DNA of 64,000 bases from assembly GCA_023266575.1 (NCBI GenBank), contig JAHFPV010000011.1:84763-148762 (forward strand), read 5' to 3'. Position numbers and translations under genes: made by a program. Source of the DNA: Sphingobium sp. (GTDB lineage: Bacteria; Pseudomonadota; Alphaproteobacteria; Sphingomonadales; Sphingomonadaceae). The notes under the pieces were generated by a model that made no database searches, had not been told where the DNA came from, and saw only the letters and a list, made by a program, of their open reading frames with translations. This document shows positions 18,313 through 27,475 of the stretch, in pieces (the stretch's first letter is position 1; each line of letters begins with the position of its first letter).

Positions 18313-19676
18313 ATGAGCGCATGGGAATGGACAGCATGAAGACAAAAGCGCCCATTGGCCGCGCCGTGACGCTCACCCTGATGATCGCGCTGCTGGCCGG
18401 CTGCGGCATTGTTGGCGGCAAGAAGGGTGGTCCCAAGACCCCGGTGCTGGGCAACCGCGTGTCCATCCTGAACAATGAACAGGGTGTCGAGGTTGAACCC
18501 GCGCTGGCCGACGTGCCGGTCAGCCTGCCTGCCCCCTATGTCAACGAACAATGGGCGCAGCCGGGCGGCGATCCGTCCAAGGCGATGGGCAATGTCTCGT
18601 TGGGCGGATCACCCACACAGGTGTGGAGCGCCTCGATCGAGGGCAGCTCGCCGCAGGCGCGCCTCGCCGCATCCCCGGTCGTGTCGGGCGGCAAGCTGTT
18701 CGTGACCGACGCGGGCGCGCATGTCATCGCGTTTGACGCGGCGAGTGGCGGCAAATTGTGGCAGACCAGCCTGCCTGCCGAGGGCAAGGGCAATGGCCGT
18801 TCGCTCTTCGGCGGCGGCGTCAGCGTATTGGGTGACCGGGTGTTCGCCAGCACGGGCCTTGGCGACGTATTCGCCCTCAATACCGCAGACGGGGCGATCA
18901 TCTGGAAGAAGCATCTGGCCGGGCCATTGCGCGGCGCGCCGACGCTGGAAAATGGCCATGTCTATGTGATGGGTCAGGACAACCAGATTTTCGCGCTCAA
19001 CCAGTCCGATGGCGAAACCCAGTGGACCGACAGCGGCACATTGCAGGTGACCGGCGTGTTCGGCGTCGCCGCCCCCGCAGCCGCCCAGGGCACGGTGATC
19101 GCGGGTTACAGCTCCGGCGAACTGACCGCCTATCGCTACGAAAATGGCCGCACCCTGTGGGGCGACGCCCTCTCGCGCACCAGCATTTCGACCGCCGTTG
19201 CGACGCTGACCGACATCGATGCCGACCCGGTGATTGACCGAGGCCGGGTGTTCGCCATCGGTCAGGGCGGCCGCATGGCCTCCTATGAACTGACCAGCGG
19301 CCAGCGCCTGTGGGAAATCAATATTGCTGGCATCTCCACCCCGTCGGTGGTCGGCGAATGGGTGTTCGTCGTCACCAGCGACGCCCGCCTGCTCTGCGTC
19401 GCGCGCGCCACCGGCAAGATCCGCTGGGTCAGCCAGCTGCGCCGCTGGCAGAAGGAAAAGAAGAAGGACAAGGCGATCCGCTGGACCGGCCCTGTTCTGG
19501 CGGGCAATCGCCTGATCGTCGTGTCCACGCGCGGCCAGATGGTCTATGTCGATCCCACCAATGGCAGCGTGCAGGCCGAAGTGGACATGGATCGCTCCAT
19601 GTCACTCTCGCCCATCGTCGCCAACAACATGCTTTATCTGCTTGCCGATGATGGAAAATTGACGGCACTCCGCTAA
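18309..19676 (+). CDS. bamB: Outer-membrane assembly lipoprotein BamB (PQQ-like propeller)
   Basis: 455 residues with a lipoprotein signal: the lipobox LLAGC places the modified Cys near residue 35. An eight-bladed beta-propeller with repeated AxxGKLxW-type blades follows (FDAASGGKLWQT, LNTADGAIIWKK, YENGRTLWGD, ELTSGQRLWEI). BamB binds BamA POTRA domains and helps insert outer-membrane proteins. A start at the second or third Met is possible. It is translationally coupled to the upstream gene by ATGA. Confidence 0.93.
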   Translation: MNERMGMDSMKTKAPIGRAVTLTLMIALLAGCGIVGGKKGGPKTPVLGNRVSILNNEQGVEVEPALADVPVSLPAPYVNEQWAQPGGDPSKAMGNVSLGGSPTQVWSASIEGSSPQARLAASPVVSGGKLFVTDAGAHVIAFDAASGGKLWQTSLPAEGKGNGRSLFGGGVSVLGDRVFASTGLGDVFALNTADGAIIWKKHLAGPLRGAPTLENGHVYVMGQDNQIFALNQSDGETQWTDSGTLQVTGVFGVAAPAAAQGTVIAGYSSGELTAYRYENGRTLWGDALSRTSISTAVATLTDIDADPVIDRGRVFAIGQGGRMASYELTSGQRLWEINIAGISTPSVVGEWVFVVTSDARLLCVARATGKIRWVSQLRRWQKEKKKDKAIRWTGPVLAGNRLIVVSTRGQMVYVDPTNGSVQAEVDMDRSMSLSPIVANNMLYLLADDGKLTALR

Positions 19677-19698
19677 GAGCAACAAATATGCTAGGCCT

Positions 19699-19760
19699 GC
19701 TCCCGCGAAGGCGGGAGTCCAGTTCCACCTTTCGGACTGGACTCCCGCCTTCGCGGGAGC
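19699..19760. repeat. Perfect 25-bp inverted repeat between bamB and der
   Basis: Arms 19699-19723 and 19736-19760 are exactly complementary over 25 bp with a 12-nt loop. Each arm contains CCCGCGAAGGCGGG, itself a small palindrome, and a related motif occurs at 27437-27460. It probably works as a terminator or REP-like element for bamB. Confidence 0.85.
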
Positions 19761-19805
19761 ACCGCATTTGTCGATTTTGAATTTGTCAGAAGGAAACGGG
19801 CCTCC

Positions 19806-21170
19806 ATGCTGCCCACAGTAGCCATTGTCGGGCGGCCCAATGTGGGCAAGTCCACTCTCTTCAACCGCCTGGTCGGCAAGAAGCTGGCGCTGGTCGACGA
19901 CCAGCCCGGCGTCACCCGCGACCGGCGGGAGGGCGAGGCGCATCTGCTTGGCCTGGACTTCATCATCGTCGATACCGCCGGTTATGAGGATGAAGACGCC
20001 AATAGCCTGCCCGGCCGGATGCGGATGCAGACCGAGGCGGCAGTCGAAAATTGCGACTTGGCCCTCTTCATGATCGACGCGCGCGCCGGCATCACCCCGC
20101 TGGACGAGGAAATCGCCCGCTGGCTGCGCGCCAATGATGCCCCGGTCGTGCTGGTTGCCAACAAGGCGGAGGGCAAGGCCGCCGATGATGGCGTGATGGA
20201 ATCCTTCAGCCTGGGACTGGGCGAACCTATCCCCTTTTCCGCCGAACATGGTCAAGGCATGGCCGACCTGTTTCAGGCGCTGCTGCCGTATCTGGAAAAG
20301 GAAGATGACGAGCCGCACGAAAAGGAATTTTACGAGGATGACGAGAGCGCGCCGCTCAAGCTCGCCATCGTCGGCCGTCCCAACGCTGGCAAATCCACGC
20401 TGATCAACCGGCTGCTGGGCGAAAACCGCCTGCTGACCGGCCCGGAAGCGGGCATCACCCGCGACAGCATCGCCGTTGACTGGATGTGGGTCAGCGACGA
20501 GGGCCAGGAACGCCCCGTCCGCCTGATCGACACTGCCGGAATGCGCAAACATGCCAAGGTGCAGGACAAGCTGGAAAAGCTGGCCGTCACCGATGGTCTG
20601 AACGCTGTGAACTTCGCCGAAGTCGTCGTGCTGCTGCTCGATTCGACCCGCGGGCTGGAGGCGCAGGATCTGCGCATCGCCGACAAGGTGCTGGAGGAAG
20701 GGCGGGCGCTCGTCGTCGCGCTCAACAAATGGGATACGGTGGAACATGGTTCGGCCCTCTATCAGGGCATCAAGCAGGCGCTGTTCGACGGCCTCGCGCA
20801 GGTGCGCGGCGTGCCGATCATGACCGTGTCGGCCGCGACCGGCAAGGGGCTGGACGACCTGATCCGCGTCGCGTTCGAAACCCGCACCACCTGGTCGAAG
20901 CGCGTGTCCACCGGCGTTCTCAACCGCTGGTTTGAAAGCGCGCTGGAGGCCAATCCCCCGCCAGCGCCGGGCGGCAAGCGGATCAAGCTGCGCTACATCA
21001 CCCAGGCCAAGACCCGCCCCCCCGGCTTCATCCTGTTCGGCACGCGGCTGGACGACCTGCCCGAAAGCTATCGCCGCTATCTGGTCAATGGCATCCGCAA
21101 GGAATTGGGCTTTGGTGCGGTGCCGGTGCGGCTGACGCTGCGCAGCGCCAAAAACCCGTTCGGCAAATAG
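19806..21170 (+). CDS. der: Ribosome assembly GTPase Der (EngA)
   Basis: 454 residues with two tandem GTPase domains. G1 motifs are GRPNVGKST near residue 8 and GRPNAGKST near 190. NKAE and NKWD G4 motifs are present, and G3 appears as DTAGYED and DTAGMRK. A KH-like C-terminal domain ends in RSAKNPFGK. Der acts in 50S subunit maturation. The start fits the family (LPTVAIVGRPN). Confidence 0.98.
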   Translation: MLPTVAIVGRPNVGKSTLFNRLVGKKLALVDDQPGVTRDRREGEAHLLGLDFIIVDTAGYEDEDANSLPGRMRMQTEAAVENCDLALFMIDARAGITPLDEEIARWLRANDAPVVLVANKAEGKAADDGVMESFSLGLGEPIPFSAEHGQGMADLFQALLPYLEKEDDEPHEKEFYEDDESAPLKLAIVGRPNAGKSTLINRLLGENRLLTGPEAGITRDSIAVDWMWVSDEGQERPVRLIDTAGMRKHAKVQDKLEKLAVTDGLNAVNFAEVVVLLLDSTRGLEAQDLRIADKVLEEGRALVVALNKWDTVEHGSALYQGIKQALFDGLAQVRGVPIMTVSAATGKGLDDLIRVAFETRTTWSKRVSTGVLNRWFESALEANPPPAPGGKRIKLRYITQAKTRPPGFILFGTRLDDLPESYRRYLVNGIRKELGFGAVPVRLTLRSAKNPFGK

Positions 21171-21175
21171 GCGCG

Positions 21176-21391
21176 ATGGCCGATCCGGTCATCGTCCATG
21201 CGCGCGGCATGAAATGTCCCTGGCCCGCCCTGCGCGCGGCACGGGCCATGCGCGATGCCGACGCCATCAGAATCGAAGCGGACGACCCGATTGCCGGGCG
21301 CGAACTGGAAGCGCTCGCCCGGCAGCATGGCTGGTCCTTTACGGTCCTCGACACCCATTGTTATGCGCTGTCGCAGATTGCGCCAGATTGA
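21176..21391 (+). CDS. TusA/SirA-family sulfurtransferase-like protein
   Basis: 71 residues in the TusA fold. The CPxP motif is present as GMKCPWPALRAAR, with the sulfur-carrying Cys near residue 14. TusA proteins relay persulfide sulfur for tRNA thiolation and other pathways. It starts 5 bp after der and is probably cotranscribed. Confidence 0.9.
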   Translation: MADPVIVHARGMKCPWPALRAARAMRDADAIRIEADDPIAGRELEALARQHGWSFTVLDTHCYALSQIAPD

Positions 21392-21481
21392 AGCGAACAA
21401 TCCATTGCTCTTCGCCACGCTTTAACGCTCTGTTTACGCGCACCGCCTATTTTCTTGTCTGTAGAGCAAGGAGTGGCACGG

Positions 21482-21922
21482 GTGCCTCATCAAGAAGCCG
21501 ACCTCGTCAATTGGAGCGATTTTGCACGGACCCGCGGTGAGCTGGGTACGGCATTTCTGCGCATCCTTGGCTATTTCCGTGAAGATGGCGCCAAATCCAT
21601 CAGCGCGGTAGAGGATGCGTTTCGCGCCCGCAATGCCGCCGCGCTGGTGACGCCCGCCCATACGCTCAAGGGCGAATCGGCGCAATTTGGCGCCTATCGG
21701 CTGAGCGCCATGGCCGAAGAAATCGAGATGGTCGCCCGCCGCTGCGTGGAAACGCGGGAAAGCCCGGACGAACTGATCGAAACCGTCGTGGCGCTGCGCC
21801 CCTGTTTTTCCGAGACGATGGCGCTGCTGGACCGTGACGCCAACCCGCTGGTGGCGCGTCGTCCGGTGACATTTGGCCGTCGCGCGGACACCCCGGCACA
21901 GGGCTTTGGCCGCGCGGTCTGA
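21482..21922 (+). CDS. Single-domain Hpt phosphotransfer protein
   Basis: 146 residues from the GTG at 21482, with AAGGAG 8 nt upstream. The Hpt motif AHTLKGESAQFGA provides the phospho-accepting His near residue 59. Such proteins shuttle phosphate between hybrid kinases and response regulators, and the partners are not in this window. A possible CtrA-type half-site pair, TTAA-N7-TTTA, lies at 21422-21436 in the upstream gap. The last 20 residues are a basic, probably disordered tail. Confidence 0.85.
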   Translation: MPHQEADLVNWSDFARTRGELGTAFLRILGYFREDGAKSISAVEDAFRARNAAALVTPAHTLKGESAQFGAYRLSAMAEEIEMVARRCVETRESPDELIETVVALRPCFSETMALLDRDANPLVARRPVTFGRRADTPAQGFGRAV

Positions 21923-21959
21923 TTTTTCCGTATTGAAATAAAACCCAACCTGCCCCCAT

Positions 21960-22973
21960 ATGGCAGGCATGACACGCTTTTCCATGCTCGACCTCGTCCC
22001 CGTTCGCGAAGGGGACAGCGTCGCCACCGCACTGGCCAATGCCGCCGATCTTGCCGCCCATGCCGAAATGCTGGGCTATCATCGCTACTGGGTCGCCGAA
22101 CATCATGGCATGGCGGGCATCGCGTCTGCCGCCACATCGGTCGTGCTGGCGCATATCGGCCATGCGACCTCCACCATCCGCATCGGCGCAGGCGGCATCA
22201 TGCTGCCCAACCATGCCCCTCTGCTGATCGCCGAACAATTTGGCACGCTTGCCGCCCTGTTCCCCGGCCGGGTCGATCTGGGGCTGGGCCGCGCGCCCGG
22301 TTCCGACCAGCGGGTGGCGCAGGCGATCCGCCGCAATCTGACGGGCGGCGCGGATCAGTTCCCGCGCGACGTGATGGAGTTGCAGGCCTATTTCGCGGGC
22401 GATGACCGATTGGGCATTCAGGCGACACCCGGCGCGGGCGAGGATGTGCCGCTATGGATTTTGGGGTCCAGCCTCTATGGCGCGCAACTCGCCGCCGCGC
22501 TCGGCCTGCCCTACGCCTTCGCCTCCCACTTCGCACCCGGCGCGCTGGATGACGCGATTGCGATCTACCGCCGCGATTTCCGGCCTTCGGCACAGCTCAA
22601 AAACCCCTATGTCATGGCAGGCTATAATGTCTTTGCTGCAGACAGCGCCGACGAAGCCCAACTGCTCGCCAGTTCGATGCAGCAGGCGTTCGTGCGCCTG
22701 CGCACCGGCCAGCCGGGCAAGCTCCAGCCGCCGGTGGAGGGCTATTATGACAGCCTGCCGCCCCAGGCGCAGGCGATGCTGTCCGACGTGCTAAGCGTCT
22801 CCAGCATCGGTACCCAGGCCGATGTCGAGCGCGACCTGACCGCCTTCGTGGCGCGCACTCAGGTCGACGAACTGATCCTCACCAGCCAGATCCATGATGT
22901 GGCTGCGCGCAAGCACAGCGTCGCCATCGCCATGGCCGCAGCACAGGCACTCACTGCCCGCGAACCGGCCTGA
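21960..22973 (+). CDS. LLM-class (luciferase-like) flavin-dependent oxidoreductase
   Basis: 337 residues of the bacterial luciferase-like monooxygenase family. It opens with FSMLDLVPV and has [41 protein letters not shown] and [12 protein letters not shown], the standard segments of the YhbW-type group. It uses reduced FMN with a TIM-barrel fold; the substrate is unknown. The 3' end overlaps the convergent acyltransferase gene by 23 bp. A start at the second Met (21969) is equally possible. Confidence 0.92.
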   Translation: MAGMTRFSMLDLVPVREGDSVATALANAADLAAHAEMLGYHRYWVAEHHGMAGIASAATSVVLAHIGHATSTIRIGAGGIMLPNHAPLLIAEQFGTLAALFPGRVDLGLGRAPGSDQRVAQAIRRNLTGGADQFPRDVMELQAYFAGDDRLGIQATPGAGEDVPLWILGSSLYGAQLAAALGLPYAFASHFAPGALDDAIAIYRRDFRPSAQLKNPYVMAGYNVFAADSADEAQLLASSMQQAFVRLRTGQPGKLQPPVEGYYDSLPPQAQAMLSDVLSVSSIGTQADVERDLTAFVARTQVDELILTSQIHDVAARKHSVAIAMAAAQALTAREPA

Positions 22974-24165
22974 TCCGTCCGCCGCTCAGCATAGTGGCCG
23001 CGCCGGGCGCGATCCGGCGCAGCAGCGTGGCGATCAGCATGACTGCGCCCAGCACCAGCAGCGGCTGGATCACCAGATAGACTGGATAGAGCGGCGATCC
23101 GAGCGGCCCGAACATCTGGCCCAGCAATGGCCCGAACAGCCAGATCAGGATCAGGTGCGCGCAGAACAGGAAGAAGGCGAACGGCTCGATCCGCAGCAAT
23201 ACGCCACGCACACCGCTCCCCGCCAGCGCCCAGGCCAGCCGCCAGAAGGCGAGCGCCGCTGCGACCCGCACCGCCAGATCGATGGCATTGCGCAGCGGCA
23301 GGGACGGCAATTCCGCCAGCCCGACCATCACATAAAGCTGGACGCTGATCAGCAGCGCAAAGGGCAGCACTGCCGTCGCCAGCGGCAGCGCAATCGCCCG
23401 CCGCTCCCACCCGCCACGCCGGGCGAGGATGCCGAGCGTGAAGAAGCACAGGATCGACGCCCGCATCAGCACCGGCGGCCCCAGCCCCGCGACATGCGCC
23501 GCCACCGCCGCCATGACCACCAGCCACAACGCCCATCCCGGCGATCGCACCAACAGCGGTGCGGCAACCATGCACAGGAACAGGTCGCGCAAAAACGGCA
23601 TCTGGACATTGATGTCAGGATTGCGGCTGACGATCAGCAGTTCCTCCACCACCCACCAGGGCGACGTCGGCACCGGCGCGCTCAGCGACCCGAACCAGGC
23701 AGCGCCCGACACCAGCAGGATCGCCAGCCCGTTCCACAGGATCATCGGCAGCGCTATCGTCCGCGCCTTGCGCCGGACATGGCCCTGCCAGTGCCGCGCG
23801 CTCTGCGACCCAGCGACCAGCCAGCCTGAAATCATCCCCAGCAGCGGCACGGCGCTGCGCCCGAATATCTCCATCAAGGCCCAGCGCAGATTCTCCTGCG
23901 CGGTGCCGCGCAGCGCGTCCAGCGTCTCGCCATTCTGCCCGGTCCAGGCATGGACATAGACGACGCCAAGGATACAGATGACACGGGCTATGGCGATCGC
24001 GTCGGAGCGACGCGCTCCATCGGCCACTATCGTTTCGGACAAGCAAAGATCCTGACTGTTACGCGGCAATAATGCGCCAACTGGCCCGCTGTTCCGCGCC
24101 GCCTCATGTCGATCCGTTTCGGACCTGTGTCTACCGCGCATTAACCCTGTGCGGCTATAAGCCAA
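22951..24165 (-). CDS. Acyltransferase-3-family membrane protein
   Basis: 404 residues in the longest frame. The family region begins near residue 50 with [21 protein letters not shown], carrying the conserved His, and has about 10 membrane helices. This family O-acylates glycans and lipids in the inner membrane. The first 42 residues are polar and not family-like; a TTG at 24039 (before SETIVADG) may be the real start. The target glycan is unknown and could belong to the envelope genes at 3690-8557 (inference). Confidence 0.83.
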   Translation of the reverse strand: MAYSRTGLMRGRHRSETDRHEAARNSGPVGALLPRNSQDLCLSETIVADGARRSDAIAIARVICILGVVYVHAWTGQNGETLDALRGTAQENLRWALMEIFGRSAVPLLGMISGWLVAGSQSARHWQGHVRRKARTIALPMILWNGLAILLVSGAAWFGSLSAPVPTSPWWVVEELLIVSRNPDINVQMPFLRDLFLCMVAAPLLVRSPGWALWLVVMAAVAAHVAGLGPPVLMRASILCFFTLGILARRGGWERRAIALPLATAVLPFALLISVQLYVMVGLAELPSLPLRNAIDLAVRVAAALAFWRLAWALAGSGVRGVLLRIEPFAFFLFCAHLILIWLFGPLLGQMFGPLGSPLYPVYLVIQPLLVLGAVMLIATLLRRIAPGAATMLSGGRIRPVRGQ

Positions 24166-24237
24166 TCTTTACCTCTATCGCCTAGATAAGTCCCTGTTTG
24201 CCGGAAGCCGCTCCGGTCGAAGGGACGACAAAGGCTC

Positions 24238-25893
24238 ATGACCCAGATGCCGGGCGCACATCAATTTGCCAATGCTGCATCGTCCGCGCACCCCGCACTG
24301 GGGCAGGCCATGGGTATGGTGTTCCAGATTGCCGGCTCCAGTTCCAAGGTCATGATCGACGCCACGCGCCTTGCCCTGCTGGGGCAGGACCCCGACCCCT
24401 GCACCGCAATGGCGGGACAGGTCGGCAGCCAGGTGAAGATGCGCGTCGGCCAATGCTGGCTGGTCGCCAGCGTGCGCGCGATGACGCTGGATCAGGCGAG
24501 CAAGAGCATCATCGCCGACATCGACTTTCTGGGCGAGGGCGATGAGGAGCAACTGACCGGCCGCATCTATCGCTTCCGCCGCGGCGTGACCCGCTATCCG
24601 ACGCCAGGCACCGAAATCTTCCCGGTGTCGGGCAGCGACATGCAGCAAATCTATGCCGCCGATGACCGCCCCAATGTCGAAATCGGCACCGTCTATCCCA
24701 CCAACGATACCCGCGCCGCCCTCTATGTCGATTCGATGCTGGGCAAGCATTTTGCGCTGCTCGGCTCCACCGGCACCGGCAAATCGACCAGCGCCGCGCT
24801 GATCCTGCACCGCATCTGCGACCTGTCGCCGCAGGGGCATATCGTCATGATCGATCCCCATGGCGAATATGGCGCGGCCTTCGCCACCAATGGCGCGGTG
24901 TTCGACATCAACAATCTGGCCCTGCCCTATTGGCTGATGAATTTTGAGGAACATTGTGAGGTGTTCGTCACCTCGTCAGGTTCCGAACGCACGGTCGATT
25001 GCGACATTCTCGCCAAATGCCTGCTCGCCGCGCGCTCCAAGAATCGCCTGGCCGAACAGATTGGCCGCCTGACCGTCGATTCGCCGATCCCCTATCTGCT
25101 GTCCGACCTCACCTCCATCCTCCAGAACGAGATGGGCAAGCTCGACAAGGGCACCAATTCGCTGCCCTATATGCGGCTCAAGACCAAGATTGACGAGATC
25201 AAGGCGGACCCGCGCTACAGCTTCATGTTCTCGGGCATGTTGGTCGCCGACACGATGCAGGCCTTCATCGCCAAGATTTTCCGCCTGCCATCGGACGGCA
25301 AGCCGATCTCCATCATCGACGTGTCCGCCATGCCATCCGACATCACCTCCACCGTCGTGTCGGTATTGTCCAGGTTAGTGTTCGACTATGCCATCTGGGC
25401 GCGCGACGAGCCGCAGCGGCCGATCCTGCTGGTCTGCGAAGAGGCCCATCGCTACATCCCCAACAGCACCACCGGCGCAGGGCAGGCAGTCCGCAAGATA
25501 TTGGAGCGGATCGCCAAGGAAGGCCGTAAATATGGCGTGTCGCTGGGCCTCATCACCCAGCGTCCCTCGGACCTTGCCGAAGGCGTGCTGTCGCAGTGCG
25601 GCACCATCATTTCGATGCGCCTGAACAACGACCGTGACCAGGCCTTCGTGAAGGCCGCCATGCCCGAAGGCGCGCGCGGCTTCCTCGATTCCATCCCCGC
25701 GCTGCGCAATCGGGAGGCGATCATCTGCGGCGAGGGTGTCGCGGTGCCGATCCGCGTCGCGCTCGACAATCTGGAAGAACATCGCCGCCCCGCATCGGGC
25801 GATCCCAGCTTCACCGAACTTTGGCGCCAGTCAGGCGGCGAGGACGCCATCCTCGACCGCACCATCACCCGCTGGCGCAACCAGGGGCGTTAA
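24238..25893 (+). CDS. HerA-like (HAS-barrel/DUF87) ATPase
   Basis: 551 residues. A HAS-barrel-like N-terminal domain (about 20-130) precedes the RecA-like core, with Walker A GSTGTGKSTS near residue 176, IDPHGEYG, and Walker B ILLVCEEAHRYIP near 395. LITQRPSDLAEGVLSQCGT and a C-terminal segment typical of HerA/DUF87 follow. HerA-type hexamers translocate DNA in end processing (with NurA) or in phage defence. No NurA-, SIR2- or DUF4297-type partner is adjacent, so a housekeeping DNA role is more likely than defence. AAAGG precedes the ATG. Confidence 0.88.
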   Translation: MTQMPGAHQFANAASSAHPALGQAMGMVFQIAGSSSKVMIDATRLALLGQDPDPCTAMAGQVGSQVKMRVGQCWLVASVRAMTLDQASKSIIADIDFLGEGDEEQLTGRIYRFRRGVTRYPTPGTEIFPVSGSDMQQIYAADDRPNVEIGTVYPTNDTRAALYVDSMLGKHFALLGSTGTGKSTSAALILHRICDLSPQGHIVMIDPHGEYGAAFATNGAVFDINNLALPYWLMNFEEHCEVFVTSSGSERTVDCDILAKCLLAARSKNRLAEQIGRLTVDSPIPYLLSDLTSILQNEMGKLDKGTNSLPYMRLKTKIDEIKADPRYSFMFSGMLVADTMQAFIAKIFRLPSDGKPISIIDVSAMPSDITSTVVSVLSRLVFDYAIWARDEPQRPILLVCEEAHRYIPNSTTGAGQAVRKILERIAKEGRKYGVSLGLITQRPSDLAEGVLSQCGTIISMRLNNDRDQAFVKAAMPEGARGFLDSIPALRNREAIICGEGVAVPIRVALDNLEEHRRPASGDPSFTELWRQSGGEDAILDRTITRWRNQGR

Positions 25894-25964
25894 AAATGCA
25901 TCCGTTCGCCCTGAGCCTGTCGAAGGGTCGCCCTTCTTGAAATGCAATGCAGGGCTTCGATCAT
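25894..25964. other. Gap with common sphingomonad intergenic sequence
   Basis: Between the converging herA-like and MATE genes lies a GTTCGCCCTGAGCCTGTCGA-type sequence near 25911, which from memory is a frequent intergenic repeat in sphingomonad genomes. CCCT/AGGG and GAAGGGTCGCCCTTC short dyads could act as a bidirectional terminator. Confidence 0.45.
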
Positions 25965-27413
25965 TCACCCCGTCGGCGCGATCCGCCCGGCTGGCTCAGC
26001 CTCGCTGTTCACCGATTCGCGACATTCTTCCTCATGCACCGGCACCAGCAGCTTGGCCTTGCGCCAGCCGCCATGGGCATAGACGAGGAACGCCAGCAGC
26101 AGTGATACGAACGACCCGGCCGGAAAGCTGAACCACAGCGCGTCCGGCCCGATCAGCGGATAGGCGACATAATAAAAGCCGATCCGCACCACGAACAAAG
26201 TGAAGATCAGGATGATCAGCGGCTTCACCACCACGCCATTGGCGCGCATCACCCCGAACAGGATCATGGTGCAGCCAAAGGCGATGAAGCTCCAGCTGAC
26301 CCGCAACTGCATGTGCCACGCTTCGGCAATCACCGCGCCATTATCGCCCAGGAACAACCCCAGCAACGGCTCGTGAAACACCAGCATCACCGCGACCATC
26401 GTGCCGGTAATCAGCAATTGATAGCCGATGCCGACCCCGGTGATCCGGCTGATCCGGTCCCACCGGCCAGCGCCGACATTCTGTGCCGCCATCGCGCTGA
26501 CCGCCGCGCCCATCGCCATGGCGGGCATCTGGAGATAGGTCCATAGCTGCTGCGACGCGCCATAGGCCGCCGTCACCAGCAGCCCTTCGCGATTGACCAG
26601 GCCGATCATCACGAGTCCCGACGCGGACATGACGATCATCTGGAGGCCCATCGGCAGCCCCTTGCCCAGCAGCACCCCCATCTGGTCGGCAGCGGGGCGC
26701 AGATAGGCGAGTTCCGGCCCGCGCAATCGCAGCGGCAGATCCTTGGCATAGGTATAGGCGATGATGCCGATCAGGCTGACAAAGCCCGCCACCGCGGTCG
26801 CGGTCGCCGATCCGGCAATGCCCATGGCGGGAAACGGCCCTAGCCCCAGGATCAGCACGGGGTTGAGGATCAAGTCCAAGGCCACGCTGACGATCATGAA
26901 GATGAGCGGCGTGCGCGCATCCCCCACCCCGCGCAGGCCCATCATGATCATCACCGACAACAGGCTGGCGGGCATCGCAACAAAGATGACGCGCAGATAG
27001 ACCAGCGCCATGTCATAGGCTTCCGCCGGGGTCGCCAGCATCCGCAGCAGCGCCGGCGCGCCCAGCCAGCCCGCCGTCGAAACCACGACCGCCATCGCCA
27101 TGCAGAAACCGACTGCCGATCCGAACGCGCGCCGCGCCGCGTCGATATCGCGCCGTCCCATCGACTGGCCGATCATGACAGTGGACGCCATGCCAAAGCC
27201 GAACACGACCGAGAACATGAGGAACATGATGATATTGGCGTTGGCGGTGGCCGCCAGCGCCTGCGGCCCCAGAAACCGCCCGACCCAGATCGCGTTGATC
27301 GAGCCATTCAAGGACTGGAGGATATTCGACGCCAGCGTGGGAATGGCGAACAGCAGCAGCGTGGCAGCGATCGGCCCCTGCGTCAGGTCTTTTCCGCCCG
27401 CTGTCCCTGTCAC
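25965..27413 (-). CDS. MATE-family multidrug efflux transporter
   Basis: 482 residues with 12 membrane helices in two MatE halves. The start is TGTAGGKDLTQGPIAATLL, as in NorM/DinF-like proteins. MATE pumps export cationic drugs and metabolites using Na+ or H+. It lies 63 bp downstream of valS on the same strand, with a hairpin between, so it probably has its own promoter. Confidence 0.92.
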   Translation of the reverse strand: MTGTAGGKDLTQGPIAATLLLFAIPTLASNILQSLNGSINAIWVGRFLGPQALAATANANIIMFLMFSVVFGFGMASTVMIGQSMGRRDIDAARRAFGSAVGFCMAMAVVVSTAGWLGAPALLRMLATPAEAYDMALVYLRVIFVAMPASLLSVMIMMGLRGVGDARTPLIFMIVSVALDLILNPVLILGLGPFPAMGIAGSATATAVAGFVSLIGIIAYTYAKDLPLRLRGPELAYLRPAADQMGVLLGKGLPMGLQMIVMSASGLVMIGLVNREGLLVTAAYGASQQLWTYLQMPAMAMGAAVSAMAAQNVGAGRWDRISRITGVGIGYQLLITGTMVAVMLVFHEPLLGLFLGDNGAVIAEAWHMQLRVSWSFIAFGCTMILFGVMRANGVVVKPLIILIFTLFVVRIGFYYVAYPLIGPDALWFSFPAGSFVSLLLAFLVYAHGGWRKAKLLVPVHEEECRESVNSEAEPAGRIAPTG

Positions 27414-27436
27414 TTGCTGCCTCTCCCCTCGTGCCG

Positions 27437-27460
27437 GTGTTCCCGCGCAGGCGGGAACAC
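27437..27460 (-). terminator. Hairpin between valS and the MATE gene
   Basis: GTGTTCCCGC / GCGGGAACAC (27437-27446 with 27451-27460), loop GCAG, a perfect 10-bp stem 16 bp after the valS stop. It contains the same CCCGC-N4-GCGGG palindrome as the repeat at 19699. Confidence 0.6.
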
Positions 27461-27475
27461 ATAGTCCTTATAGCT

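Noticed and set aside
24238-25893. HerA-like ATPase as part of a phage-defence pair
   Set aside because: No nuclease, SIR2 or DUF4297-type partner next to it; neighbours are an acyltransferase and a MATE pump.
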